Shown: positions 19,138 through 28,384 of the stretch, in pieces | Numbering within the stretch: the stretch's first letter is position 1 | How the letters are laid out: the number at the start of each line of letters is the position of its first letter | DNA from: Chromohalobacter canadensis | GTDB lineage: Bacteria; Pseudomonadota; Gammaproteobacteria; Pseudomonadales; Halomonadaceae | Length of the DNA: 64,000 bases | NCBI RefSeq assembly: GCF_034479555.1 | Contig: NZ_CP140151.1 | Location: 992,001 to 1,056,000, forward strand | Direction of reading: 5' to 3' | Translations under genes and position numbers: made by a program | Notes under the pieces: generated by a model | Database searches by the model: none | What the model saw: the letters and a program-made list of their open reading frames with translations, nothing else | What the model was told of the DNA's origin: nothing

Positions 19138-20208
19138 ATGACCTCACACAACATCGCCGTCATTCCCGGTGACGGGATCGGTACCGAAGTCACTCCGGAA
19201 GGCGTCAGCGCCCTGAAGGCCGCGGCCGAACGCTTCGACATCAACCTCACCTTCGAAGACTTCGACTTCGCCAGCTGCGACTATTACCTCGCCAACGGCC
19301 AGATGCTGCCAGACGACTGGAAAGCCACACTTTCCCGCTTCGACGCCATCTTCTTCGGCGCCGTGGGCCTGCCCGACAAGGTGCCCGACCACGTCTCGCT
19401 GTGGGGATCGCTGCTGCAGTTTCGCCGTGAGTTCGACCAATACATCAACCTGCGCCCCTGCAAGTTGATGCCCGGCATCAAGAGTCCGCTGGCCGACCGC
19501 CAGCCCGGCGATATCGACTTCTACGTGGTGCGCGAGAATACCGAAGGCGAGTACTCGAGCATCGGCGGCAAGATCTTCGAGGGCACCGAGCGCGAAACGG
19601 TGATGCAGGAAACCGTGATGACCCGCACCGGCGTCGATCGAGTGCTCAAATACGCCTTCGAGCTAGCCCGCAAGCGCCCGCGCGGCAAGCTGACCTCGGC
19701 CACCAAGTCCAACGGCATCTCGATCACCATGCCCTACTGGGACGAACGCGTGAAAGCCATGCACGCTTCCTACCCCGAGATCGACGTGGACCAGTTCCAC
19801 ATCGACATCCTCACCGCCAATTTCGTGCTCCATCCCGACTGGTTCGACGTGGTCGTCGCCAGCAACCTGTTCGGCGACATCCTCTCCGACCTGGGCCCGG
19901 CGTGCACCGGTACCATCGGCGTCGCGCCCTCGGCCAACATCAACCCGGAAGGCAAGTTCCCCAGTCTCTTCGAACCCGTTCACGGCAGCGCGCCGGATAT
20001 TGCTGGCCAGGGCATCGCCAATCCCATCGGCCAGATCTGGTGCGGCGCCATGATGCTCGATCACCTGGGTCACGAAGATGCCGGCAAGGCCATGCTCGAC
20101 GCCATCGAGTCGGTGCTCGCCAAGGCCGATCCCAACGTGCTGACGCCCGACCTCAAGGGCCAGGGCACGACAAGGGATCTGGCACAGGCCATCATCGAGG
20201 CGATCTGA
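19138..20208 (+). CDS. tartrate / D-malate dehydrogenase (decarboxylating)
   Basis: A 356-residue beta-decarboxylating dehydrogenase of the isopropylmalate/isocitrate family. Key parts: IPGDGIGTEVTPEG at the N-terminus, substrate-binding NLRPCKL, the NTEGEYSS loop, TKSNGISITMPYWDE, and the metal-binding NLFGDILSDLGPA and GSAPDIAGQGIANP blocks. The ENTEGEYSSIGG and following residues match the tartrate dehydrogenase/D-malate dehydrogenase branch rather than LeuB. It should oxidise D-malate to pyruvate and CO2 with NAD+, or act on tartrate. The ATG at 19138 has GAGGAG seven bases upstream. No regulator gene is adjacent. Confidence 0.85.
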   Translation: MTSHNIAVIPGDGIGTEVTPEGVSALKAAAERFDINLTFEDFDFASCDYYLANGQMLPDDWKATLSRFDAIFFGAVGLPDKVPDHVSLWGSLLQFRREFDQYINLRPCKLMPGIKSPLADRQPGDIDFYVVRENTEGEYSSIGGKIFEGTERETVMQETVMTRTGVDRVLKYAFELARKRPRGKLTSATKSNGISITMPYWDERVKAMHASYPEIDVDQFHIDILTANFVLHPDWFDVVVASNLFGDILSDLGPACTGTIGVAPSANINPEGKFPSLFEPVHGSAPDIAGQGIANPIGQIWCGAMMLDHLGHEDAGKAMLDAIESVLAKADPNVLTPDLKGQGTTRDLAQAIIEAI

Positions 20209-20310
20209 GGGGGCGCTTGGGTCGCACAAGCCCGGCGTGTCGCCTAAGGTAAGTGGGCACGTGGCGCGATAAGCCACGGCCAAGACCGTGAACGATCTAG
20301 GGAGAGGATC

Positions 20311-20748
20311 ATGACGATATTCGAAGCACTGCGCGAGAGTCACGACAGGCAACGCACCTTGCTCGATCTGCTGGTCAAAACGCACGGCGATAGCGATGGT
20401 CGCGACGAACTGTTCAAACGCGTGCGCGTCGAACTGGAACATCACGCGGGGGCGGAAGAGCGCGCGCTCTACATCCCCATGATGGAACACGACATGACGC
20501 AGGAAAAAGCCCGCCACAGCGTCGCCGAGCATCACGAGATCGACGAGCTGATCGAAACCCTGCAACAGACCGATTACAGCTCACCGTCCTGGCTGGCAAC
20601 GGCGCGCCAACTGCAGGAAATAGTCACTCATCATCTCGACGAAGAAGAACAGGAAGTCTTCCAACTGGCTGGTCGCGTCTTCGACGATGCAACCAAGCAG
20701 TCACTGGCCGACACTTACCAGGAAGAAATGCAGCGCCTGGCGTCTTGA
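20311..20748 (+). CDS. hemerythrin HHE-domain protein
   Basis: A 145-residue four-helix protein with the di-iron ligand pattern of hemerythrins: ESHDRQR, LEHHAGAEERALY, AEHHEIDELI and THHLDEEEQEVF. It may bind O2 or NO or store iron. GGGAGAGG lies just before the ATG. The gene is alone and converges on the chemoreceptor gene, with a hairpin between them. Confidence 0.87.
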   Translation: MTIFEALRESHDRQRTLLDLLVKTHGDSDGRDELFKRVRVELEHHAGAEERALYIPMMEHDMTQEKARHSVAEHHEIDELIETLQQTDYSSPSWLATARQLQEIVTHHLDEEEQEVFQLAGRVFDDATKQSLADTYQEEMQRLAS

Positions 20749-20806
20749 GTGGGAAACCAGCCGCCCGAGACCGAAAGTAAGAGACCGGGCACCACGCCAT
20801 AACGCA

Positions 20807-20836
20807 AACGCCCAGCGAGATATTCTCGCCGGGCGT
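20807..20836. terminator. bidirectional hairpin between convergent genes
   Basis: AACGCCCAGCGAG pairs with CTCGCCGGGCGTT (one mismatch) around a short ATATT loop. It lies between the hemerythrin and chemoreceptor stops. T tracts on both sides are poor. Confidence 0.55.
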
Positions 20837-20886
20837 TCGTGTCTTCCGCCATCGCAGGTCGCGAGGCGAATATTACAGGATCGGTA

Positions 20887-22521
20887 TCAGCGGTCCGATG
20901 CCACGCGGAAGCGCACCACGGCCTGATAAAGATCACCCGCTTGCGTTTCGAGCGACCCCGCGGCACTCGCGGCCTGCTGTACCAGCGCCGCGTTTTGCTG
21001 CGTGACCTGATCCATCTGCGTCACGGCCTGATTGACCTGCTCGATGCCCGAGGACTGCTCCTGCGAAGCAGCGGAGATCTCAGCCATCAAGTCGCTGACA
21101 CGCTGGGCACCCTCGCGGATCTCGCCCATCGCGCTATCGGCCTGGTCAACGAGTTCCGCACCGGCGTTGACGTGCCCCACCGAGCCTTCGATCAGTGACT
21201 TGATATCGCGCGCCGCGTCCGCACTGCGACTGGCCAGATTGCGCACTTCGCTGGCCACCACCGCGAAACCACGACCCTGCTCGCCGGCACGCGCCGCTTC
21301 CACAGAAGCATTGAGCGCCAACAGGTTGGTCTGGAAGGCGATGTCATCGATCATCGAGATGATATCGGCCACCTTGCGGGAGCTGCTGCGAATCTCGCCC
21401 ATGGTGCTCACGACCTGGGAAATCACCTCCTGGCCATGCGCCACCGACGCCGTGGTGGCATCCGAGACTTTATTGGCCTGGTCGGCGTTGTCCGCATTCT
21501 GGCGCACGGTAGCCGTCAACTCTTCCATGCTCGACGCGGTTTCCGCCAACGACGACGCTTGCTCCTCGGTACGCGAGGACAGATCGTTGTTGCCGGACGC
21601 GATCTCCCGCGTGCCCTGTTCGATGGCCTCTCCGGACTCCCGGATACGCGCGATCGTCTTGCTCAGCTCGAGACGCATACGCTCGATGGCATACATCAAG
21701 CTGTGCGTATCGCCCTCGCGCAGCGCGGTGGGCGTGGTCAGATCGCCTTCGGCGATACGTCCCACGACGCGTGCCGCTTCGTCGGGCTCGCCCCCGAGGC
21801 TACGATAGACGTTGCGGATCACCAGCAGGAAGGCCGCCGTCAGGAAACCGCCTGCCACCAGCAAGACCAGCGCGTACTGCCACAACTTGTCGATAAAGGC
21901 CGACTGAATGTCGTTGGTATAGACACCTGCCGCCATGTTCCAGCCCCAGGGCGTGAAGTGTTCGACGTAGCTGAGCTTGGGAAAGAGCGCGTCGCTATTG
22001 GCGTCACGCGAGGAGTACGGCAAGTAACCGCCGCCCTCTTCACCGAGCGCGGCCAAGTCATGATACACCGCGACGCCGTTGGGGTCCTCGTAGTCCGACA
22101 TATCCGAGCCCGCGTCACGGCGAGGGTGATAGACGAGTTCCGCGTCAGAATCGAAGACGAAGACATAATTGTCACGGTCGGCACCGAAGCGCATCGCGTC
22201 GAGATCCTCGGTGGCCCGCGCCTTGGCCTCTTCTTCACTCAGCTCACCTGAGTCGACTCGCTCGGCATAACCGTTCAGCAAGGTATGCACCATGCCGATG
22301 GTATTGGAAAGCGCTTCCTGCCGCTCATCGAACATCACGTTCCGGCTCTGCCAGGCCATACTGACCACGATGGCAATCATCACCAGCCACATCAGTGCCA
22401 GCGTCAGCCATAACTTCCGCTTGAGCGTCCACTGCGTACGTGTCGTCTCCGCATGAGAACCGTGCGATACCACCGGCGCCGTCGGTTCATCCGCGTGAGC
22501 GACCACGTTCGAATTAGTCAT
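20887..22521 (-). CDS. methyl-accepting chemotaxis protein with single Cache sensor
   Basis: A 544-residue chemoreceptor. After a ~30-residue cytoplasmic extension come TM1 (about 36-56), a periplasmic sCache_2-like sensor with [17 protein letters not shown] and the closing [23 protein letters not shown]2 (about 213-235), a HAMP domain, and a long cytoplasmic signalling coiled coil whose hairpin tip contains [20 protein letters not shown]. The single-Cache type often senses small organic acids or amines. There is no C-terminal CheR/CheB pentapeptide. It is monocistronic; the start region has AAGGGGGG. Confidence 0.9.
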   Translation of the reverse strand: MTNSNVVAHADEPTAPVVSHGSHAETTRTQWTLKRKLWLTLALMWLVMIAIVVSMAWQSRNVMFDERQEALSNTIGMVHTLLNGYAERVDSGELSEEEAKARATEDLDAMRFGADRDNYVFVFDSDAELVYHPRRDAGSDMSDYEDPNGVAVYHDLAALGEEGGGYLPYSSRDANSDALFPKLSYVEHFTPWGWNMAAGVYTNDIQSAFIDKLWQYALVLLVAGGFLTAAFLLVIRNVYRSLGGEPDEAARVVGRIAEGDLTTPTALREGDTHSLMYAIERMRLELSKTIARIRESGEAIEQGTREIASGNNDLSSRTEEQASSLAETASSMEELTATVRQNADNADQANKVSDATTASVAHGQEVISQVVSTMGEIRSSSRKVADIISMIDDIAFQTNLLALNASVEAARAGEQGRGFAVVASEVRNLASRSADAARDIKSLIEGSVGHVNAGAELVDQADSAMGEIREGAQRVSDLMAEISAASQEQSSGIEQVNQAVTQMDQVTQQNAALVQQAASAAGSLETQAGDLYQAVVRFRVASDR

Positions 22522-22773
22522 TGACCCCCCTTGCCCCTTTTTACGTATTCACGATGGGTGACACAGGAGAGTTATCGACCACCAAGGCCTATTCTTTAGG
22601 GTATCGCTGCAATGTAAGTGCCCACTTCGACCAGCGCTCTCGTACAGCGTACACCACCGTCGTCTCTCGCCCTTTGGTCGAATAGGTTCAACATACGTTC
22701 ATATTAGTTCTACATTCAAAAGACAGGGACCCGTCACACATTAAACTCAACGAATGCAAAGGATCTTCACGCC

Positions 22774-23805
22774 ATGCAGATGGGACGTCGCCAGTTCCTC
22801 ACCACTTCCAGCGCCCTGGTCGCCACAGCCAGCTTCGCGCCGACGCTTTTGGCACACACGAATGGTGCCGGCCAACCGCAGCGTTACCCGGACGAGACCT
22901 GGGAAGTGCTCGATGATCGTTTCAAACCCTATTACGTCTTCAACACGCCGCTCGAACGGCAATGGACCGGGGGCCTTTGGCTCGAGGGCCCTGCCTGGAA
23001 TGCCGTAGGCCGCTATGCCGTATTCAGCGACATTCCCCGTGCCCGGCAGATGCGCTGGGATGAGGCCAGCGGTGAGGTTAGCGTGTTGCGCGAAGGCGTC
23101 GGCCACTCCAACGGTAATACCTTCGACCGTTGGGGGCGGCTGGTAGCATGTGAGCACTCACCCGCACGCGTGGTGCGCTACGAGTGGGACGGCAGCGTCA
23201 CGACCCTGGCCGACCAGTTCCAAGGCAAGCGTCTCAATGCGCCCAACGATTTGGTTGCCCTCGACAATGGCGGCATCCTGTTCACCGATCCCGGCTACGG
23301 CGCGCACGTGGATTATGAAGGCCACCAACGCGAGCTCGAACTCGACCCCGCCATCTATTACATCGACGACGACCTCGATGAGCCGCGACTGTTCTCCGAT
23401 GCGCTCTACAAGCCCAACGGCATCGCCCTCTCCGCCGACAAACGCACGCTCTATGCCAGCGATACTGCGCCGTCCCACCACCCCGACCAGCCGGCCACCA
23501 TCTCGCGCTGGCGCCTGGCGGAAGACGGCACCGCGCAAGGCGAGCGTGAGACGGTAGTTTCCAGCAAGGACGAGGGCTATGACGGCATCACGCTGGATCA
23601 GGACGGCAATATCTGGGCCGGCGTATCGGGTGGGGAAGGCAAGGACGGTGTCTCGGTCTTCACTCCCGACGGCGAGCGCCTGGCGCGTATTCTGCTCCCG
23701 GAGGTCTGCGCCAATCTCTGCTTCGTCGGCGAGGACCGCAACCGCTTGCTGATGACCGCCAGCCAGTCGATCTACACGCTCTACACCGGTGCCAGGGGCG
23801 CCTGA
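22774..23805 (+). CDS. SMP-30/gluconolactonase-family protein with Tat signal
   Basis: A 343-residue beta-propeller enzyme. The N-terminus MQMGRRQFLTTSSALVATAS carries a twin-arginine motif and hydrophobic core, so it is probably exported folded. The propeller has the metal-site pattern of the SMP-30/LRE family: WLEGPAW (Glu ligand), APNDL (Asn), KPNGIA (Asn) and YASDTAPSH (Asp). It would hydrolyse sugar lactones in the periplasm. The convergent OprB porin gene next to it suggests sugar import and oxidation as a shared theme. Confidence 0.83.
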   Translation: MQMGRRQFLTTSSALVATASFAPTLLAHTNGAGQPQRYPDETWEVLDDRFKPYYVFNTPLERQWTGGLWLEGPAWNAVGRYAVFSDIPRARQMRWDEASGEVSVLREGVGHSNGNTFDRWGRLVACEHSPARVVRYEWDGSVTTLADQFQGKRLNAPNDLVALDNGGILFTDPGYGAHVDYEGHQRELELDPAIYYIDDDLDEPRLFSDALYKPNGIALSADKRTLYASDTAPSHHPDQPATISRWRLAEDGTAQGERETVVSSKDEGYDGITLDQDGNIWAGVSGGEGKDGVSVFTPDGERLARILLPEVCANLCFVGEDRNRLLMTASQSIYTLYTGARGA

Positions 23806-23838
23806 TCACCGCCACCCACGACCCACGCTGCCAGCACC

Positions 23839-23867
23839 CGCCCGGTTTTCATCATGAAAACCGGGCG
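23839..23867. terminator. strong hairpin between lactonase and porin genes
   Basis: CGCCCGGTTTTCAT and ATGAAAACCGGGCG form a perfect 14-bp inverted repeat around a single C. Its position between convergent genes and the internal A/T runs make it a likely bidirectional terminator. Confidence 0.75.
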
Positions 23868-23909
23868 TATCGTGTTGTCCGGCAACGCGCGATGAGCTCA
23901 AGGCATGAC

Positions 23910-25220
23910 TCAGAAACTCGCCTGGATCGTGGTGCCCGCGACCCAAGCGTTGTCGACCGACTCCACCGCCGACGGATTGACCACGTACTGCAGGTTGGGA
24001 CGCAACGCCAAGTAGTTGGTCAGGTTGAAGCTGTAGTAAATCTCGGCATCGTACTCGTGGCCCTGGCGTGGCAGTGGCGAGGATAAACCGGCCGGTGTGG
24101 CGTTGTAGTAGTCGACGTAATCGTTGACGTCGTCATTGACGTGGAGATAAGCCAAACCGATGCCGGCGTCATCCTGCGGGCGGGCGTCGAATGGCCCCTC
24201 GTAGGTCGCACCGACCGAGAGATAACGATCGATACCCGCTGTATCGCCGTGGTTGGCATTACCCATGCTGAATAGCGTCAGCCCGCGATCGGGATTGCCG
24301 CCGCGCGTTGTCACTTGCTGCTGAACCACGTAGTAGAGCCCAGTATTGGTATCGCTGGTCTCCGTTGCCGGGCCATCGCCATAGGCACGATTATCGACAT
24401 TCTGTGTGTAGAAGCCGAGCTTGTAGGCGCCTTCCATGCCATTCAACGTCGGTGTATACCCTAGCTCCATCGGGAAAAGCGTGCCTTCGGTGCCACTGGT
24501 GCGCAGATCGAAGCCGTTATCGTTTTCCAGATTGCTGTCATTGATGTTGAAAGCACCCACCTGGGCATACCAATCGGAGGCGAAGTTGGTACGGATCACC
24601 GCCGCCCACTGCGAGATCGGCCAGTTATAGATATTGTTGCCCCAGTTGCCCGCCTGCGCCCCGCCGAACGCCAGATTCTGGAAATTGCTGTCGATGGTGG
24701 CGAAGTCATCGCCGAAGGGAATCCGTCCCAGCTTGATAGCCAAGGCGTCATCGAAGAACCGCTGGCGATACCAGAATTGCGTCAGTCGCGTGACTGGCCC
24801 GCGCCCCTGCACTTCCTGCACGTTGGAGCCCCCGATCGTCGCATCCGGATCGCTGAGCCGATCGTTGGCACTATGGCCATTGCGGTTGACCATCGTCACC
24901 TGAAACTCGGCATCCGGAATACCGGCCAGCTTGTCGAGGTCGAAGTTGGCCCCGACGGCGAACTGATCGGCGTACTTGGTAACGTGGCTGTCGCGGTAGC
25001 CTCCGTCGAGAATGGTGGCGGCCTCGCCGACGTAGTCAAAGCTGAAAGCAACGCCAGCATCTTCCAGCGCCGTGCGCTCTCCTCCCCAATCACCGAACAT
25101 ATAGGGGGAATCCGGCGCGAAGGCCGAATAGGCATTGGCTGTGCCGGCGATCAGGAAGCTGCCGATGATGACGAGCGGCGCGCCACCTGCGCGAAGTCTG
25201 CCGAACGTGCGCGAGGTCAT
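23910..25220 (-). CDS. OprB-family carbohydrate porin
   Basis: A 436-residue outer-membrane protein. Signal peptide ends near residue 30 (TANA-YS); then comes the OprB hallmark FGDWGGERTALEDAGVAFSFDYVGE, alternating beta strands and a final strand ending in Phe (TIQASF) for Bam recognition. OprB porins are 16-stranded channels for glucose and other sugars. The upstream region shared with the DUF1338 gene contains a hairpin at 25285-25318. Confidence 0.87.
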   Translation of the reverse strand: MTSRTFGRLRAGGAPLVIIGSFLIAGTANAYSAFAPDSPYMFGDWGGERTALEDAGVAFSFDYVGEAATILDGGYRDSHVTKYADQFAVGANFDLDKLAGIPDAEFQVTMVNRNGHSANDRLSDPDATIGGSNVQEVQGRGPVTRLTQFWYRQRFFDDALAIKLGRIPFGDDFATIDSNFQNLAFGGAQAGNWGNNIYNWPISQWAAVIRTNFASDWYAQVGAFNINDSNLENDNGFDLRTSGTEGTLFPMELGYTPTLNGMEGAYKLGFYTQNVDNRAYGDGPATETSDTNTGLYYVVQQQVTTRGGNPDRGLTLFSMGNANHGDTAGIDRYLSVGATYEGPFDARPQDDAGIGLAYLHVNDDVNDYVDYYNATPAGLSSPLPRQGHEYDAEIYYSFNLTNYLALRPNLQYVVNPSAVESVDNAWVAGTTIQASF

Positions 25221-25284
25221 GATGTTTTCATCCTCTTTTAGTTAGCGTGTTATCAATAATAAAGTAATAAACACGCATCTGACA

Positions 25285-25318
25285 GCCCGGCTTTCCGGTT
25301 TTCATCGTGAGGCCGGGC
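25285..25318. other. hairpin in the porin/DUF1338 divergent promoter region
   Basis: GCCCGGC and GCCGGGC pair with a 20-base spacer and are followed on the plus strand by ATTTTCATT. There is no gene upstream on either strand for it to end, so it may close a small RNA or lie in the porin 5' leader. Confidence 0.4.
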
Positions 25319-25485
25319 ATTTTCATTACTCCGACCTCCCCTCTTGTGGTCGTGCGAGCGGCTCGTAATGTAGAGCTATCGACGACGCTAATGGCGTATT
25401 AGCAATACTTTCAGTCACGACTCGTCCGCTCGCGGAGCTTGCAACCAACACCGCGAACCTCACAACAACACAGTAGGCGCACGAC

Positions 25486-26307
25486 ATGACCAACCAAGAA
25501 GTCTTCGCCCAGTTATGGGATGACTACGTCGCCATGACGCCCCAGGCGCAGCGCATTCACGATGCCTTTCTGGCCGACGGCGAAACGATCATCAACGACC
25601 ACGTCGCGTTTCGCACCTTCGACCGGGGCCCCATCCGACTGGAAGCACTCGAACCGCATCTATTGGCGATGGGCTACACCCGCTTCGCCCCCTACGAGTT
25701 CGAGGCCAAGAAGCTGCGCGCCTTCGGCTATCTACCGCCCAGCGACGATCAGCCACGCGTATTCCTCTCCGAGCTCAAGTGCGACGAGCTTTCTGCCCAG
25801 GCACAGGACAGCATCGATGCGCTGATCGAACAGATCGATCCACGCCACGTTGCCTCGCCCGAGGTACTCTGGGCCGGCCGATTGTGGGCAGCACCGAGCT
25901 TCGAGACCTACGAGCAGTTGATGGCGGAAAGCGAATACGCCGCCTGGCTATCGATCATTGGCCTGCGTGCCAATCATTTCACGATCAGCGTCAATCGCTT
26001 CACGCAGTACGACACGCTGGAAAAGGTCCTCGCGAAGGTCGAAGCGCTGGGCATCGGGATCAATGAATCCGGCGGCCGCATCAAGGGCTCGCCCGAGGTC
26101 CTGCTCGAACAAGGCTCGACGCTGGCCGACCGCCAGCCGTTCACCTTCGCTGGCGGCCAGACCGAAGAGATTCCGACCTGCTACTACGAGTTCGCCAAGC
26201 GCTATCACGATGACGACGGCCAGCTTTATCAAGGCTTCGTCGCCGCCAGCGCGGACAAGATCTTCGAATCCACCGATGTGCGCGGCGAGCGCTCCGCGGA
26301 GCGTTGA
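25486..26307 (+). CDS. DUF1338 protein, 2-oxoadipate dioxygenase/decarboxylase-like (HglS)
   Basis: A 273-residue protein of the DUF1338 family, whose characterised members (HglS/YdcJ type) are Fe(II) enzymes turning 2-oxoadipate into D-2-hydroxyglutarate in lysine breakdown. Candidate iron ligands by family pattern are His39 (INDHVAFRTF), His164 (RANHFTIS) and Glu235 (CYYEFAKRY). It is shorter than the ~450-residue HglS proteins, matching the compact form of the family. It is followed by astE after two bases, so they form one transcript; the joint theme is degradation of amino acids with succinylated or C6 intermediates. Confidence 0.78.
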   Translation: MTNQEVFAQLWDDYVAMTPQAQRIHDAFLADGETIINDHVAFRTFDRGPIRLEALEPHLLAMGYTRFAPYEFEAKKLRAFGYLPPSDDQPRVFLSELKCDELSAQAQDSIDALIEQIDPRHVASPEVLWAGRLWAAPSFETYEQLMAESEYAAWLSIIGLRANHFTISVNRFTQYDTLEKVLAKVEALGIGINESGGRIKGSPEVLLEQGSTLADRQPFTFAGGQTEEIPTCYYEFAKRYHDDDGQLYQGFVAASADKIFESTDVRGERSAER

Positions 26308-26309
26308 AC

Positions 26310-27302
26310 ATGCTCGACGAGTGGCTCGCTTCGAGTCTCGACGCTGACCCCGTCGAGCCGCGCGAAGGACGGGAAGGAAAGGTCCCCGGCGGGCGCTATC
26401 GCCTGCACGCGCCGGGCATACTCGAACTGCTCCCCGATGAACTCGCCCCCGAGGCACAGGCCTGCGTCGTCTCGGTGGGCATCCACGGCAACGAGACCGC
26501 GCCCATCGAGCTCGTCGGCGCATGGCTGGCGCGTCTCGAGGCCGGTCAACTCAGACTCGGCGCGCCAGTACTGGTGATTCTCGGCAACCTCGAGGCGATT
26601 CGTCAGGGCACGCGCTTTTGCACCACCAACCTCAATCGCCTGTTCCAGCGAGGCCTGGACATGGAAGGCGACGAGCCTGATCGCGCCCGCGAGCTGATGG
26701 CCGTCGTGGATGCCTTCTTCGCGCGCCATGCCCTATCGCGCGTGCACTACGACATGCATACCGCGATTCGCGACAGCCGCTATCCACGTTTCGCCGTCGA
26801 GCCGTTCGCCGAATCCGAGACCGATCCCGCGCAATGGCATGGGCTGGCCGCCGCCGGCATGCAGGCGGCCTTGCATCAGCACCGCCATAGCTGGACTTTC
26901 TCGCATTATTCCAAGCATTATCACGCCGCGCAGGCGTTTACGCTGGAGCTCGGCAAGGTGCGTCCCTTCGGGGAAAACGACCTCGACGCGCTGGCGGGAA
27001 TGCTCACACTGCTCGAAGCATTGCTCGAGGGCCGTCAGATGCCATCGGGAAATCTCGAGGATGTGCGTTTTTTCAGAGTCGTCAGCGAGCTGATGCGCCA
27101 GTCGCAGGACTTCGCGCTGTGTTTCTCCGAGGAAACACCCAACTTCAGCGAGTTCGCCGTGGGCACCCGTCTCGCGCATGATGGTCAAGCAGGCGATACC
27201 GTCGTCGAAGAAGCGCCGGTGGCGGTGGTGTTCCCCAATGCCCAGGTGGAGCTCGGCGCACGCGCGGCGCTACTGGTGCGCGCGTGCCCACCACCGACAT
27301 GA
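26310..27302 (+). CDS. astE: succinylglutamate desuccinylase
   Basis: A 330-residue zinc carboxypeptidase-fold enzyme. Zn ligands His59 and Glu62 (GIHGNE), His150 (YDMHTAIRDSRYP) and catalytic Glu213 (LELGKVRPFG) are all present. It releases succinate and glutamate from N-succinylglutamate, the last step of the arginine succinyltransferase pathway, whose other enzymes are at 50659-56966. The ATG at 26310 is chosen over a TTG at 26304 that would overlap the upstream stop. Its separation from the aru operon and coupling to a DUF1338 gene is noteworthy. Confidence 0.9.
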   Translation: MLDEWLASSLDADPVEPREGREGKVPGGRYRLHAPGILELLPDELAPEAQACVVSVGIHGNETAPIELVGAWLARLEAGQLRLGAPVLVILGNLEAIRQGTRFCTTNLNRLFQRGLDMEGDEPDRARELMAVVDAFFARHALSRVHYDMHTAIRDSRYPRFAVEPFAESETDPAQWHGLAAAGMQAALHQHRHSWTFSHYSKHYHAAQAFTLELGKVRPFGENDLDALAGMLTLLEALLEGRQMPSGNLEDVRFFRVVSELMRQSQDFALCFSEETPNFSEFAVGTRLAHDGQAGDTVVEEAPVAVVFPNAQVELGARAALLVRACPPPT

Positions 27303-27592
27303 CCTAACGTTTCCCCAACCCAGTTCCCGCCGCCGTGCGCTACGTGGGCGGGAGGATGTAGCACAATGACAACAATGACAGGACGATTTTCATGCACCAG
27401 ACGACGCACTCATACGACAAACGTCGTATCATCGGCCGCCAAATCGAGCCTGCTCGGTCGCCCGCGGCCTGCTAGAATCGCTCCCTTTTTGCGCTAGCGC
27501 TAGCTGCCCTAGGTCGCCATACCGCGCTCACTGGCTTCTTCATCGCCGCCCGGTGTGCCGACCGTGACTTACCGCCACGTTTGGAGCTTTTC
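27303..27592. promoter_or_regulatory. upstream region of the amino-acid ABC operon with palindrome
   Basis: A perfect palindrome ATACGAC-aaac-GTCGTAT at 27412-27429 is a possible operator. It does not match the ArgR consensus. A second self-complementary stretch GCGCTAGCGC lies near 27490. No promoter boxes are clear. Confidence 0.35.
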
Positions 27593-28363
27593 ATGGCTGA
27601 TACGCCCATTCCCCTCGAAGTGCGAGACATCACCAAGCGCTTCGGTGACACCGAAGTCCTCAAGGGACTCTCTCTCACCGCCCACAAGGGTGACGTGATC
27701 ACGTTGATCGGCGCCTCCGGTTCCGGCAAGAGTACCTTCCTGCGCTGCATGAATCTGCTCGAACAACCCAATGAAGGCGAGTTGATCGTGCATGGCGAGA
27801 ACATCGCCTTCAAAACCACGCGTCGTGGCCGCGAGCCGGTCGACTGGAAACAGGTCGAGCGCATTCGCGCCAAGCTTTCGATGGTGTTCCAGAGCTTCAA
27901 CCTCTGGGCTCACATGACACTGCTGGAAAACGTCACCGAAGCGCCGATTCACGTGCTCGGCAAGTCGAAGCGCGAAGCCATCGCACACGCCCGCGAACTG
28001 CTTGACCGTGTGGGGCTGCTCGATCACGCCGACTACTATCCAGCGCAAATGTCAGGCGGCCAGCAACAGCGTGGCGCCATCGCCCGCGCACTGGCCATGG
28101 ACCCGGAAGTGATGCTGTTCGATGAGCCGACCTCGGCGCTCGACCCCGAACTCGTCGGCGATGTACTCAAGGTCATGCGCGACCTCGCCGAAGAGGGACG
28201 CACCATGATCGTGGTGACCCACGAGATGAGCTTCGCCCGCGATGTTTCCTCGCAAGTGATCTACCTGCATCAGGGCATGGTCGAGGAAATCGGTCCGCCG
28301 AAAGAGGTCCTCGACAACCCGCAGTCGGACCGCCTCAAGCAGTTCCTGGCTCCGAAGCACTGA
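27593..28363 (+). CDS. ABC transporter ATP-binding protein, HisP/AotP type
   Basis: A 256-residue ATPase with Walker A GASGSGKST (40-48), the family insertion after VHGENIAFKTTR, signature SGGQQQR, Walker B VMLFDEPTSALDPE and the H-loop VVTHEM. The pattern is that of the polar amino-acid (histidine/arginine/ornithine) uptake family. GGAG lies seven bases before the ATG at 27593. It is the first gene of an ATPase, permease, permease, binding-protein operon, the order seen in Pseudomonas-like arginine/ornithine systems except that the binding protein is last. Confidence 0.9.
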   Translation: MADTPIPLEVRDITKRFGDTEVLKGLSLTAHKGDVITLIGASGSGKSTFLRCMNLLEQPNEGELIVHGENIAFKTTRRGREPVDWKQVERIRAKLSMVFQSFNLWAHMTLLENVTEAPIHVLGKSKREAIAHARELLDRVGLLDHADYYPAQMSGGQQQRGAIARALAMDPEVMLFDEPTSALDPELVGDVLKVMRDLAEEGRTMIVVTHEMSFARDVSSQVIYLHQGMVEEIGPPKEVLDNPQSDRLKQFLAPKH

Positions 28364-28384
28364 CGCCCGACGGGAGAAAATCGC

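Noticed and set aside
27412..27429. ArgR operator for the amino-acid transporter
   Set aside because: It is a perfect palindrome but does not resemble the TNTGAATWWWWATTCANW box.
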